From NCBI GenBank assembly GCA_011503125.2, contig WWBZ02000051.1:2294001-2358000 (forward strand): 64,000 nucleotides of DNA, in the 5' to 3' direction. Positions 45,759-58,236 of the stretch are shown here, one piece after another (positions within the stretch are counted from its first letter, which is position 1; each line of letters opens with the position of its first letter). The stretch is from Botryosphaeria dothidea (taxonomy: Eukaryota; Ascomycota; Dothideomycetes; Botryosphaeriales; Botryosphaeriaceae). Both the position numbers and the translations under genes were made by a program. The notes below the pieces were generated by a model that had not been told where the DNA came from, made no database searches, and saw only the letters and a program-made list of their open reading frames with translations.

Positions 45759-46909
45759 ATGGCGGGCAATCCGCTCGCGACAGGTCTGAGGAGGGCTGTA
45801 TGCTCGGTCTCTCTGCCTCTGCGCCCCCTCGTCCGACAAGATGCCGCTTCGCTGCGAGCAGCCTGCCTCCCCGATGCCTGCTCCTTCTCAACATCTGCCT
45901 ATCGCAGCACTGAGACCTCCGACGCCAGCACGATGAGGTTCCAGGCCGCTCCTCCGATCGACTTCGGCGACGAATCCACCAATGTACCTCTGCTCAATCG
46001 CGTACGCGTCGTACCAGCGTCACCATCGTACTTCAGCGCCAAGCCTACATTCACCGACGACTTCCTCGAACTCCAAGCCACTCTACGCAAGTACATTACA
46101 TTGCCGACCATCGAGCCCATTCATGCACCGAGAGTAGCCTGGAAGAGCTTGGGAGAATACAAGTTAGAGACGAATGAGCCCATAAGAATCGCCAAATGGC
46201 GCAAACTTCAAAAACTTCTCCAACGATTGAACTACATCCATCCTACCATCATGCCTGACGAGGTCACGCAAGTGATGCAGAAGTATAAGAGGGCAATCAA
46301 CCCATACGACCGACAGCCGAGTCCGAAGACGTTGGATGAGATGGGGAGAGGAATGGGAGTGGGGAGGAGAAAGACTTCATCCGCGGTTGCTTGGTTGGTG
46401 GAGGGAGAGGGAGAGGTGCTGATCAACGGCAAGAGCCTGACAGAAACGTTCAACCGGATACATGACCGAGAAAGCGCTATCTGGGCATTGAAAGCAACGA
46501 ATCGCATCGACAAGTACAATGTTTGGGCGCTCGTGAGGGGAGGTGGCACAACGGGTCGGGCGGAGGCATTGACTCTGGCTATTGCAAAAGCATTGATGGT
46601 GCACGAGCCAGGCCTGAAGCCTGCACTGCGAAGAGGTAGGCTTGAAGTTTTCCTTTTTCCCAAACAAGTTCTTCCCATTCTGCGCCGTTCCACAGAGTTT
46701 GTCTTGTACCCAAAGCGAACGCCCTGCATTCGCCTCACTGCCTGGTTGCGCATTGATGCCCACTACGTGTTTTACTTTCTTTCTGGTGCGGAACGCTAAC
46801 GTTATCGACTTCTCTAGCTGGTTGCATCACTCGGGATCCTCGCAAAGTGGAGAGGAAGAAGCCGGGACACGTCAAAGCTCGCAAGATGCCGACCTGGGTC
46901 AAGCGTTAA
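45759..46909 (+). CDS. MRPS9: Mitochondrial small-subunit ribosomal protein uS9m
   Basis: Exons 45759-46635 and 46818-46909 (182-bp intron) encode 322 residues. The N-terminus ([20 protein letters not shown], further Arg/Ala/Ser to about 55) is a targeting peptide. The ancestral S9 domain starts near 200: [28 protein letters not shown], then [27 protein letters not shown]. The last exon ends [20 protein letters not shown] and WVKR, the C-terminal tail that reaches the P-site tRNA. The splice restores this tail exactly, so the model is firm. The long middle extension (60-200) is specific to fungal mitoribosomes. Confidence 0.96.
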
Positions 46910-49900
46910 GGCGTCCGGCCGTGCTGTATACTATCTGTACACTGTCTGGCTTGGGCGGGAGTGCTTTATTGAAACTCAAAAAAAAATTCTGAGACAATGC
47001 CCAATCGATGTTACATCCTTCGGTGAGGAAACAAGAAGATCTGGAACAGCCGCCCTGAAACTGGACCTGCATCTTCCAGCCTCTAAAGCCCGCACGTCGC
47101 AGCTGGCTCCGCTTGGAAGAACAGGTGCTAGAATCGAGTCAGTGCCCCAAAGCCAGCCATGACCGCGCTGGAGAGAACAAGCCCACCCAGACGGAAGTTT
47201 ATTTGCAACAACCTACAAGGCTACCAAACTGTTTCTAGATCGCTTAGCATTTCCGAAACAGGTGATAATTGAGGAATTCGGGTCGTTCGGCAGTGGCCGG
47301 CAGAAGCAATGATCTCTAGGTGAAACTCTTGTTGCCGCGCCTACGCAGCTTCGAGGAAGGTGTCTAGTTAGCAGTTGATCTGTGTGCAGCAAGTAGCCGG
47401 ATATGACGTCCCCACGAGCCCAGAAGCAGACGGCACCAAAAAAAAAGGACTGGTCGTACAAAGCGGGATCGCCCACTTGAAACACGCCCTATCCGAAAAG
47501 GCTAGAGACGCTGCGGCTTTGCGGATGGTGGAGGGCCTGGTCCATCAGAAGAAGGATGGAGGATGCCAAATACTGGGGCGCGCAGGCGTGGCTGGTGCTC
47601 CAAATATCCGCGGGACAAGCTGCCAAGTGTCGGTCGGTACCTTGCAGGTACGATGTGGCTCGTCCATACGAAAGGCGCGAGACCGTTTGGTCTACTGCAG
47701 CGCGCACGCCACGGCGCGACAACGTTTGAGTTACAGCGGGGCGCGAGACAGATCGCACTACGACAGGCTGCCGGCGCCGGCGCGCAACGATGGTGACGTT
47801 GCACGCTGGCGAAGCAGACTTGCCGCCAGCGGGCAGATAAGGTTGGTAGAGGCTCACTCGGTAGCAGTCTGGGTCCAACGGGTGAAGTCTAATATTACCG
47901 TCCGGCAGGGCGTGCTCCAGTGAGCGGTGCGAGCAGGAGGCAGCAGCCCAGGCACAGCAGCAAGGCGAGCCGGGCAATCTACCTACAGACGCATGCCGCA
48001 CGTATACCAGGGCCAAGTCAAGCGGCGCAGTATCGAGGTCCTCGGCCAGCGGTGCACGACGATCCTCGGCGCGGGCACGCTCGCTGCGGTGATCCGTTCC
48101 AGTGTAATTGGGGTGGAAACACTAATTGCTTCTCGAAGGAGGTGAAACACTTCGAAGGAGCTTCTCGAAGGCGGATCGTGTCGCGTATGCAAATTTCGCC
48201 AAATCAATCCTTGCCTCCTCAGGTGATGCAATGCCGGGACCGTTGGCCGATCAATGGCACCTCCATAAGCGCCCGCGGCGCTGGTGGAGGGGGAGGAGTG
48301 GTGGTGGGAAGAGACGGAGTGTTGTTGGACGAGAGGCTAAAATTAACGGCGTCTGAGCGCGGACTGGCGGAGAGTGACGTGCACGTAAGCGGTGCGCGCA
48401 CTGGGTCCGTCCGAGATGACGCTGGCCCGGACGGGCATACGCGAAACATGTGCTCTCATCAGCAGCTAGGGGAAGCGCAGGCAGCTACCGCGAACAGCTA
48501 GCATTGGCGGAGGTCGGCTGGAAGAAAGCTGGAAGAAGGAAGAGAAGCAATCTCGTCGTGGCCAGCGCGCGAGTGCCGGAGCCGGGTGCATGAATCGCAG
48601 CCCAACGGCCGTGACAGCCCACAGGCCGATGGATCTGCGTAAGGCGAGAGACGATCCGGCCACCGGATCGACGACAAGATACGCTAAGGCTGCTCTGGTT
48701 AACCCGCACCCCGGTCGCTACGCATGAAGGAAATTGAATCGGCCCTGTGCGCTCTACACGCCTGCCCGCGCCCAGCACCTCTTGTCTGGAGAGAGGAGGC
48801 GCGCAACTGCCTCGGAGCTGCGCGCTCGACCCTTGGCGCCGTCTGCGTCCGCTGAAACCCGGTAGAGCCGCCGGCCGCTCAGTGCTCTGCCGGCCTCTGG
48901 CACGCCGCTATTTTTCTTCTGCCAGCACTGCCAGCTGCCAGCCTGCCCGGCGCAGCACGGACGGCCACGAGGTGACATGACGACAAAGCGGGAAGGACGA
49001 CAGGCTGGTGCATGGCGTCCGCTAATCTCAGGGGGCGCTTCAGGCGTCAGCCCAGCGCAGCCGTCCTCGGTCGTCGGGACACTGCTGCCATTTTCTTTTG
49101 TGAGGCTGGGCTTCGGGCACTGGCGGCGGTGGTCTCGTGGTTGGGCAGGGCAGATTCTGGTTTGACAGCTCCATGCCCGCTGCACGCTTGATGTCGAGAC
49201 GACCCTGGGATCGCCCGCCGCCCATCGCCCCGCCCTTCGGCGGTTTTGTTTACGGCTAGAGCGCGCGAGCTCTGCTTCATCTGGCCCTCCCATGGCCCAT
49301 GGGTCTTCCTACCTCTGCTATCCGCACCCTGACCCATCCACGCTCCCACGGACAGCACGCTTCACTTGGCGTGGCCCAGCACGAGCCCGCACTGGGCTGC
49401 GCAGCGCTCAGTGAAGCAGGCCGGCGCGCCGTGGCCTTGCTGCGGTGCGGACGAGGGCCCTGGGCATGTAGGGACGTTACGTGACCGGCAGGCAGCTCTG
49501 GCAGCAGCTCCAGGCCAGCCCTAGGAGCGATCCCGAGCCGATCAGCTCCAACTACCCGGCAGCTACACGCGGGCTCCATCACCGGCCAGCGCGCGTGCCG
49601 GCCAATGAGGCGCCCGCAGCGCCAGCTCTGCGCCAGTCACCTCAACTATCCTCCTCGAATTTCAGCAGTGACTTGGGCGGCGCACAAATAGCACGTTGGC
49701 GCGCCTCCTAGGGCACCATCACGACGCCCTTCTCCCTTCTCTTTTGATACCCGCTACCCAATCCTGCCCATCTGCCCCGCCGCATCACTCGCGCTGCTGC
49801 GGGACGACCCAACGTGGGCGGGCGCGACAAGGTTCCCGTTTCTTTGCACACTGTCATTCAGGCCGAAGCGTCAATCGCGCCGATTTTGGGTCTCCTCTTT

Positions 49901-50567
49901 TGCAGCCGATTCTTGCAAGGTTGCCCTTCCTCGTTCCGTTTCGTAGCCCTGCCGAACACTACCGTCCACTCCGTCCAAGGATTCTCCCCGCTCTTTCACA
50001 AGCTTTGTTTTTGACGCCGGCAGGCACAGCCTACGTGTCTGGCCGGCCCACCCTCGCTGACGCGACCCGCCAGTCTCCGCCTTTGGAGGGGTCCGTCCGA
50101 GTGCCCTCTCGATCAAGGTACCGGAAGCCGGTCGAGCTGGCTGCCCGTCACAGCTGCTCGAGGATATCCTTGCGCCAATCATAGACTACCGTGAGGCTGC
50201 TACGCCATTCTTCCAACGGCGCAGCCCGCGCGTGCCATTGGTCCATTGCTCTGCTGCGCCGGGCCTGAATCGCGTCTGTTTAATATCCCACACGTCGCTG
50301 ACCTCAGTCCATCGTGAGTGCCAAACTCCTCTCGTTCAATTCACCAGCTCTGACTCGGTGACCCGCCCTCCCAAGGCCTCCACACCTCGCTACTTCATCG
50401 CGCACCGCCGCTCGCTTCCTCGGCCCACCCTCTCCGACGAGCTTCGATCAGAATCACCGGAATCTGAAAAGCTGGCACTCTACGCGACTCCTCCTTTATC
50501 GCCGCTGGGGCAACGGGGTGCGCGCGATCCGCCCTTGTATCCACCTCAGAAGGGCAGGTCGACTGGC
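46910..50567. other. GC-rich gene-empty stretch of 3.7 kb
   Basis: No ORF here resembles a protein, and overlapping ORFs on both strands are explained by composition. The left end is the uS9m 3' UTR. The rightmost few hundred bases must be the leader/promoter of the Q-rich gene; the frame upstream of that gene is open without an ATG from 50232. Two TTCTCGAA strings lie at 48130 and 48161. Confidence 0.5.
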
Positions 50568-51867
50568 ATGGACAATAATGACCGGCGACAACGGCAGGCA
50601 AATCCCACTGGCTACACCGGACAACAAGGACTCATCCCAGGAACGCCCTCTCAGTACCCGGCCGTGAGCGGGACCGATCGCTTTCGACAGACGCCATTGA
50701 CCGCGCAGTCACCCACGTCCGCACCTTCGACAGGCAGAGCCGGGACAGGACAAGGATACAGTTACGGATACGGCGGCGAAGGCGCACAGTTTGTCGGATC
50801 GTCGATACAGACCGGCGCCCTGCAGTACCAACCCGAGTACGGCCAGGAACAGCAACCACAGCAACAGCAGCGGACGCCACAACAATACTCGCAGTACGCG
50901 TCAAACATGATGTACAATGTGCCGGCACAACAGCAGGCGGCTCCGCAGTCACCTTACGATTCCGTGCAACAGTACCAGCCACGGCAGTCTGCAGCAATAG
51001 AGGTGTTGTCAACCCAATTTGGAGTTCCACAACAGTATTATGGTGTGCCTGGCGAAAGCGGACCGACTAGCGCCCCTGCGGCTGGAATGGCGGCGCAGAA
51101 CGTGCCGTCGCAATACTCATCCCTCTCTTATACCACTCAAAGTCCCGTCGGCCGGGACCCTCTCGCACCCGCATACGCCGCTGGAATGAGTGACCCAACC
51201 CAGGGCGGCTCACACGGGGCATACGCCCAAGGAAACTACACTCAGACGCAAGGCGCCTCAGACTGGGACAACACCTACGCAGAGTACCAGACCCAGGTCA
51301 AGAGGACCTTTGAATGCATCCGCGACAGTCGACTGAGCGAGGGCGGCGGGTGCCTGCTCCGCATCACGAAATGGCTGCTGGGGAATGCGGAAGCGCTGGG
51401 TAAGCCGCACGGCACACTAAACGCACGAACGAGCAGCTGAATTGACAATAGGTCTAGTTCGAGACGATGAACCCATGCATGGCGAACGCCTGAAACTCTG
51501 GGAGGAATTCAACACGGCCTGGCTTAGCATCCTGCAGAAGCAGAAAGAGATGGTCCAGGAAATGGCCGAGGCTGGACAGGCGCCCCGCCCACCGCAAAGC
51601 CTGATGGAGTATGACTTCTTGGAGAGCATGGGCAAGGAGCTCGTCGGGCTTTGCGACTCGATGGAGAAGCACGGCCTGGTGGACTACCAGATGGGAGTTT
51701 GGGAGGAGGAGATTGTCGCAAGTAAGTTCGCGGCGCGCCGCACGACGCGCTTCAGACGTGGCTGACAGCCTACAGTTCTCACCAAGACGTTGGACCTCAT
51801 GGAGGAGCACACGGGAGCGGGCGGGGCCACCGGCCAAGCATCCGCAGGTGCCGTGCGAAGGCGATGA
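50568..51867 (+). CDS. Conserved-type unknown protein with Q/S-rich N-terminus
   Basis: Exons 50568-51399, 51452-51721 and 51776-51867 give 397 residues from the ATG of MDNNDRRQRQANPTG. Residues 1-235 are disordered Gln/Ser/Tyr/Gly/Pro-rich, with a Gln run (EQQPQQQQRTPQQ) and several Tyr-Gly and Tyr-Ser motifs. From about 240 the text changes to a folded helical domain: YAEYQTQVKRTFECIRDSRL, LLRITKWLLGNAEALG, KLWEEFNTAWLSILQKQKEM, HGLVDYQMGVWEEEIV and ILTKTLDLMEEH. Intron positions within the helical domain and its regular texture suggest a conserved fungal domain, but I cannot name it. The prion-like N half plus helical C half is a layout common in regulators of transcription or RNA. Confidence 0.75.
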
Positions 51868-54800
51868 CGACGTGACACGCGATTAACTCGATAATGTCCC
51901 GATACGAAGAACGCGCAAATTTCCTTTGATCACTATCTGTAAACTCTGTACCTGGGTGCTTGCTCTCGCCAGCTGCTTTTCTTTCCTTCCTTTCCAGTAC
52001 ACACGGTCGCCCGATACGGGGAGCCGGACGCGTTGCTCAGCTCTCTCAGCCTCACGTTTTCTTCGATTTCCGTCGCTCTGCTCTTCTTTCCTTTTTCTTT
52101 CCTTTGTCGTCAAAAAGGTCCATGTATTCCGATATTTGGAATGACGTGGGGCGCGCATGGGCTATGGGTGTTCATGGCGTTCCTTTTTCCTTACTGTACA
52201 AACATCGAGCATGTTCCAGGCGAGGCGCTAGGTTTGATGTACGATGTTCCGAGTAATGGGCCGGCATGGGGGCTGGTTCCGGACACAGGGCTTCAGGCAT
52301 AGCTGACGTCGAGCAAAAGAGAGAGGCAAAAAGGCTTGAGGTGACGGCGTCGGCACACAGACTGGGACGGGAGGGGTGGCGTCTGAGGAGGCTGGGTCCC
52401 AACTTTGGCGTTTGGTGGCTCCTGGTATGCGGAATGGTGGGAGGAGTTCGGGGCTTGCACGACGGGATGTTTTTTTCATTTTCTTGTCACGCTGGAAATA
52501 CCTAGAGCAGGCGGAGGGGCGGGCTGGCTGGCGGCCCTGGGGTAGGGCGGAGATTGGGTTGGGCAGCAAGCGATTGGATGGACGGAACGCGACGAGACGA
52601 GCTACGCATGGCATGGTTTGGACGTGTACCTAGCTAACCTGCTTACTACTGTAGAACTAGAAGGCCGTGAAGCAACACGCAGGCGGACCCCCAAGACAAG
52701 ACCACGCTCCGAGACGCGACGCGACGCAGCCATCATCTGACGGCGCAATTGCATGTACATGCAGCCATGGCACATGGGCAGGGCGCTGGGTGCGTTGGCG
52801 TGGCACCCGGGAGCTCTGCACGTCGGCGATCCAGCGCGCCTCGCAAGTCAGCCTGTTTGGGAGGGCGGGCCTCGCTGAGCTTGTAGCAAGGCGGCCGCGT
52901 TCTCTCGACTCGGACTTGCTTTTTGCACAGAGTGCAGAAGTGTCAGAGCAGCTGGGACCCGGCGGCGAGTGACGTGGCGGGTAGCGTGCTGCCGGCAGCC
53001 ATTGCGCGCAGATGGCACCCAAACTGAGGCGGGTGGCTGCCGGTGGTCGTGGTGGTGGTGGAGCTCTGCTGCTCCCGCGGCGGCGCGCCGTCTGCTGGCG
53101 CTGGCCACAGCATTGCTGCGCCTGCGCGAGGGCGCCGGACCCTTTGCTCGCTGCAAGCCCCCCAAGCCCGCGAGTTCCGCAGCCAGGGCGCTGGGGCTCG
53201 CGGTGGATGCTCGCCCCTTGCGGCAATCTCGCAGCTGGACGTGCTAGAGCATCAGCTTGCCTCGCCCGGCATCACACAGCGCTCGAAGCGGCAGCTGCTC
53301 CGACGAGCGGCCGCCCGCACGGCGGAAGAAGACATGGGACGCAACAGACGAGCCCAACACTGCTTGCTCCTGTGCGCGTGCTACTGCTTGATGCGGGCGC
53401 GCGCACTCGCCGCGCCGTCAAATTCTTTTTTTGCTTTTGCAGGCCTGTACGTGTGGTGGTATGTTTAGAAACATCATGGCCCGCAGCAGGCAATTCTGGT
53501 GCGACTGCAAGCCCTGCGAACGCCCCTAGCCGCGGATCCACAGCGCCCACCTGCGACTGCGAAGGATGCGACGTCTGGCCGTGGCAAATGGTCCCTACTC
53601 CGCTGTCCCGAGTGCCGTCTAAACCTCGTCTCCGTTGACGCGGTAAAAATCCACTTCTCATCCCATCACCTCCCACCCCCTCTGCTCCCCAATTATTTCC
53701 ATCCTCGGCCCGCCGGCCAATTGCTGCCTCATCTCCTCCGCCTCAGCATCGCATCGCGCGACTGCAGCCGCCGTAGCGCCGTCCGCCCGGCCTCCTCATG
53801 CGGCAAGGGTCGCCAGAGCGCACGAGAAAAAAAAAGTGAAGGCCGGCGCGAGCGAGTCAGCTATCAACCCGCCCTCACTGCTTCTTCCTGCTCCGAACTC
53901 CCTTGCAGCATGGGGTGCAGAGGCGGAGCTGCAATCACACGACCGGACGCTTGCTTGCTTGTTCTGCATCCTGCGCGTCAGAAGAGGAACCCATCACCAC
54001 CACCATGTTGGCGGTGCACTTTCAGGCGCCTACGAGACATCATCGCCAGCTAGCCTATCAAGGCCGTGTCATTCTTTGCTCCTCCCTCGAGTCACGTTGT
54101 CTCTGGTTCCGCTGCTTTCTCCTCGCGTCCTCACACAGATGTGATCCGCTCAAGTGAGCCGGCGCACATTCCCATGCCACCGCGCCTCTGATCTTAGCTC
54201 CCACCTCTACCTAATCCCGACTTCCGACAGCTAGCGCTCCTTGACCTATACGATGCATCTCCAATGCCCCCAATCAGCGCTCAGAGTGCTGGTACTCCTG
54301 CTGGCGGGAACGCCACAGCGTGTCTTGGAGGGGAGCTGGTCCGAGAAGCTTTACTCCCCATGGCTCGACTGCTCTCCGCCTCTGCTCCCGACCATCATCG
54401 ATCTGGAACAGGTCTACCCCACTGGTCGAGCCGGGGCCAGAGGCGAAGTGCCGAGGAGGCTCCCACGAGCGCGCAAAGAGGACGCAACAGGGTGACTATT
54501 CCCGCAATGCAGCATGCCTGAAGCACAGCGTCAGAGCTTGAGGTCAGCTTGCTGAGTCAGGCTGAAGACGCGCATAAGCAGTCATAGCGCGCACTATGCA
54601 CGCTGATTTGCATAAACTCCTCCGCTTGCGAGACGAATCATATGTGGGCCCATTACAACAGTCGCACCGACTGACTCGTCCAAGCACGACATCTCAGCAG
54701 CAGCACTAACAGCGGCAGCGTGAGCTACCTACGTGTTCCTTTGTGCATTCGCGGAGCTCTGCCGCGGCGGCTAATCTAGGCAGGAAGAGTAAGGTTGACT

Positions 54801-57006
54801 TGGGCAGAACCAGCGATCTCGCCGCAGCGTCTCAGGATTTACCCCGCTCGCCAGCTCCAGCACGCTGGACGACAGCTCAAAAATCTGCTGACGATTGTCT
54901 TCGGCGCGCCTCCGCCAAGGCCCCCGCCGGGCCACTCAGGAGCCAGCGGTCGCGTCAAAGGGTCCAACTTTCTGACAGACCACCAGAGGCAAATAAGCGC
55001 ACTATCCGCCAGTGCGCTCGGGCATTCCAAGCAATGCCCTCGTCGATCAACGTCCCCCCAGACGCAGAGACGCAGGAACCGCTGATCGCCCAATCCGGTG
55101 CCACGCTGCGCCTCGACGGGTCAATAACGCGTTCCCTGTTATCGCAACGGCTCACAACGCGTCTGCCGTGCCGCCTCCCGGAGCCTGTACCGACCCTTGC
55201 ACGCTCGCTCGCCTCTCGATTTGCGGCACGTCCTAGCCTGTTTGCGCGTGCGAGATCTGGCGGCGTGCGAGCAGCTGTAGATCTGGGCGCGTCATTGAAA
55301 GTCTTGTCTGTGGACGGGCGTGCCATGCGTTCAAGCCACAAACAAACCATGATGCATTGCCCTTCAGGGTGCCTGAGTCGGGCTCGTGCCGAGTGTTCGA
55401 CACGTCATTATTATTCTGACACTCGGCCACCTCGCTGTCCTGGGCGTGCACAAAAAATAGAAATAAAAGAGATGTCGGCCGTTGCGTATGGGAGATGGCG
55501 AGAGGCTCCCAGAACGCACGGCTCGTGCACGCGACTGCATTCCGATCCGAGCTCTGGTGGGTGGTGGGACGACCGTTTGGTCTCTGCTGGCCGGTGGCAC
55601 TGTTGCTGCAGCGAGCCCGCTCCGACCTCAACCCCCGGCGGCTCCGGCATGCTCTCTCATCAGGGCCTCTTTGAGCCCTCTCCGCCGTCCATTGACCAAC
55701 CCACTCTCGGCCGTTCCGAGCGGAACCGGACAGGAAAAAAAAGAATATAGCAGCTCACGGCTCCCTCTGCGGTCCGAGGCTTAGCTCCACTGCACAGTCA
55801 GCAGGAAAAAAATGCTTCCCACGAGTCGGAGGGGAATTAAACTTCCGATCATCAGCCCCGCGTCGTTCGTTTTTTTAGAGTTGGCAGAAAGCGTGGCCGC
55901 CTGGGCCCACCGACGATCCGGATTATTCGTCTCACGCAAACTCAGTGATGGCACCAGATAGACATTAGAGGCAGCCAAGGGACCCCCTTCTCTGCGAGGC
56001 GAAGATGCGGACGTCAGAGCCCTTACGCGCGCATTCAAGAAGGGAAGGGTAGCGCCAGAGCATGGTGAAGCGCAGGGATGATGCTGGGCGCTGCAGCTGG
56101 GATGTTGAGTTAGTGCGCAGAAAGCTCAGCGCACGACGTGCTCGTGAGCGCGAAGTGACCAGCAAGGTGAGCACTCTTCCTGCCCCAGGTATAAACTTGC
56201 AGAAGCTCCATCCCGAAAGGGATCTCTCCTCCGCGGAATTAATCAAAGGGCTGCGGGCTGCGTGCGGGAACCACCAGACCCGCGTCTCCGAAAGTCATTG
56301 AACGACTAGCGAATGGCGAGTTGAGATCTGGTCTTTTTCTTGCTGCAGGAGCCGGCGCTGTCAAAGGAAACTCTCACTCGCTTCCCCAACTGAGACCTCG
56401 ATCATTAGCACGCGCGCTCTTCCTCGTGCAGAGTGCATGTCGGTTACATACTTTTACAAATTCTCACTGCTATAACGAAGCCATCAGCCCGTCGCTGTGG
56501 TTCGACTTGAAATGACGGCCTTGACGACCTTCCACACAGTCGAAAAATCCTGCTGAGATCTCCACACCGTGCCTGTGGCGCCGAGCTGGAGTCTAACAGT
56601 CACGAAAGTGGTCCACTGGCAAGAGTCGGAGTGCGAAGAAGGTGTGGAGAACTTGTTTCTGGCTAAACGACGTACGACGCGGATCATGCAGGTAGAATCG
56701 GCCCATTGTGGCTTCCCTTGGAAATGAGGAGCTGCATGAAGAAACGCTGTACAGAAGGTCCAGAAGGTTGCGCAGCGGGCCGCGGAATCCCGTTCCAAGA
56801 AAGATATGCTCTCCCTCCTCGACTCCTCTCGGACGAACTTCTCGATTTATGCCGTAAATCTTGCTCTCTGGAACATCATCATTAAAGTATTCCCCAACAC
56901 CCTCCTGAGCTAGGAGAGGGAGGGGATTCAGCTCAAGATTTGGAATGATGTATCAGGTCAGGCCCGGATGTTGGATAACTCGGAAGTGCCGAGGGCGCGC
57001 CTCTGA
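51868..57006. other. GC-rich gene-empty stretch of 5.1 kb
   Basis: The first 250 bp are pyrimidine-rich 3' UTR. The rest has overlapping ORFs on both strands with Arg/Ala/Pro-rich translations and no domain, including a 335-codon plus-strand ORF at 54743-55750 that I do not credit. Composition falls towards the right end. Confidence 0.45.
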
Positions 57007-58236
57007 TCAGATGCCAATGTTATCATGCTCCGGATTCCATCGGTAGACGGCCCGCACCTCGTTCGCGTTGTCGCATATCGAGACGTCCTTGGCGAGGTCC
57101 TGACGCAGTTTCAGCATTTCAGTGACTTTGTCAGATGCGCGTGGGACATTGCTAGGGGAGGATTCGCCACCCACGAGGCACTCGTGAACGTTGTGAGTCC
57201 CTCTGTCTTGACGCTTTGCGTGCCACCTCTCGATTCTTTTGCGGCGCGCGACAAGGTAGGCTTGGTGTTCAAGCTCCTCCACATCCCGTCGCGGGTTTAG
57301 TAATACATCACCAATCAGCCCGTCATTAGGCGCCATTTCCTCATTAGGCATACGCGTTTGGCATAAGGATTCTGTAGCGTCCGTCAATGCGCGTTTCGCC
57401 TCACTTCCAACAAAGTTATCCTACAGCCGTCAGCAATGATGAGAAAGACGGAGCTATGGTCTACAATAGTTCCGGGTGGTGTATTTCTGATGCAAGGCTA
57501 AAGGAAGACGCACCAACTCCTCGAGACGACGGCGAGCATACGCCTCCTCCCCGAAATACTCGTCAAGCATGCGCCGCCAATCAAAAGAGATTTCTCTCTT
57601 CTCGTAATCAACGCGGAGATCTGGCAGTTCTGGATCCAACGCCAGGCCCCGAATCTCGACCCAGTGGCCACAGGCTTCTGGATGCAACGTCACGGGTAGC
57701 TTCCTATCGTTGCGACCGCCGTCTAGCCCAAGCTCGTCTGCAGCGTGCTCTGTAGTAGCGGAAACTATGCCAGGTGCGGCACCGACAGACCAGTTCTCTA
57801 GAGCGTCCCTCCACCGCGCCTTCGTCGCCTCTAGCACGCCCGCCCCGAAGCATTCTTCCGGCCTGACGTCCCTGAACACGGCTCGTCTCGATCCCCATAT
57901 ACCACCTGCTCCTTCTTCTCTGTCTCCTACGCCTCCCGAAGCGCCCATTTCCTCGTCTTCGTCTTCAAACCCGACAAACCTCAGCACAACCTCCAGCTCG
58001 TATACCGTCATACCGCGATCGCTCTCCACCGCGCCTTCACCCAGCGGAAAGCGCACACGCGTGCGCGGGTGTCGCAGGTGCCGGTCGACGAAGACGCGCT
58101 CTGCCGCGGCGCGCAGCAGCGTGTTGGTGGCGCGGCAGGTCAGCCAGAGGAAGGGGAGGTGCTGCGACGCGGGGGCGGAGGGGAGGAAGGACAGGATTTG
58201 CGTGTGGATTTCGAGAGGGATGTGCGAAGGAGGCAT
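57007..58236 (-). CDS. F-box-like protein
   Basis: Exons 58236-57514 and 57420-57007 join in phase 0 across a 93-bp intron (GTGCGT donor) to 378 residues. The start MPPSHIPLEIHTQILSFLPS begins an F-box-like segment (about 5-50): PLEIHTQILSFLP, HLPFLWLTCRATNTLLRAAAERV. The remainder resembles the fungal F-box-like hypotheticals, with LPVTLHPEACGHWVEIRGLAL, then FDWRRMLDEYFGEEAYARRR. No leucine-rich repeat or WD repeat is visible. F-box proteins select substrates for SCF ubiquitin ligases; whether this one binds Skp1 is unproven. The exon join is supported by continuous acidic/basic helix text (ARRRLEELDNFVGSEAKRAL). Confidence 0.65.

Noticed and set aside
53012..54053. Overlapping Arg/Ala/Pro/Cys-rich ORFs on both strands
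   Set aside because: Compositional; no conserved motif or splice partner. A lone C..C..H..H-like string near 53600 is not a credible zinc finger.
54743..55750. 335-codon plus-strand ORF
   Set aside because: Low-quality text with no hydrophobic core or domain, overlapped by ORFs on the opposite strand; a GC effect.
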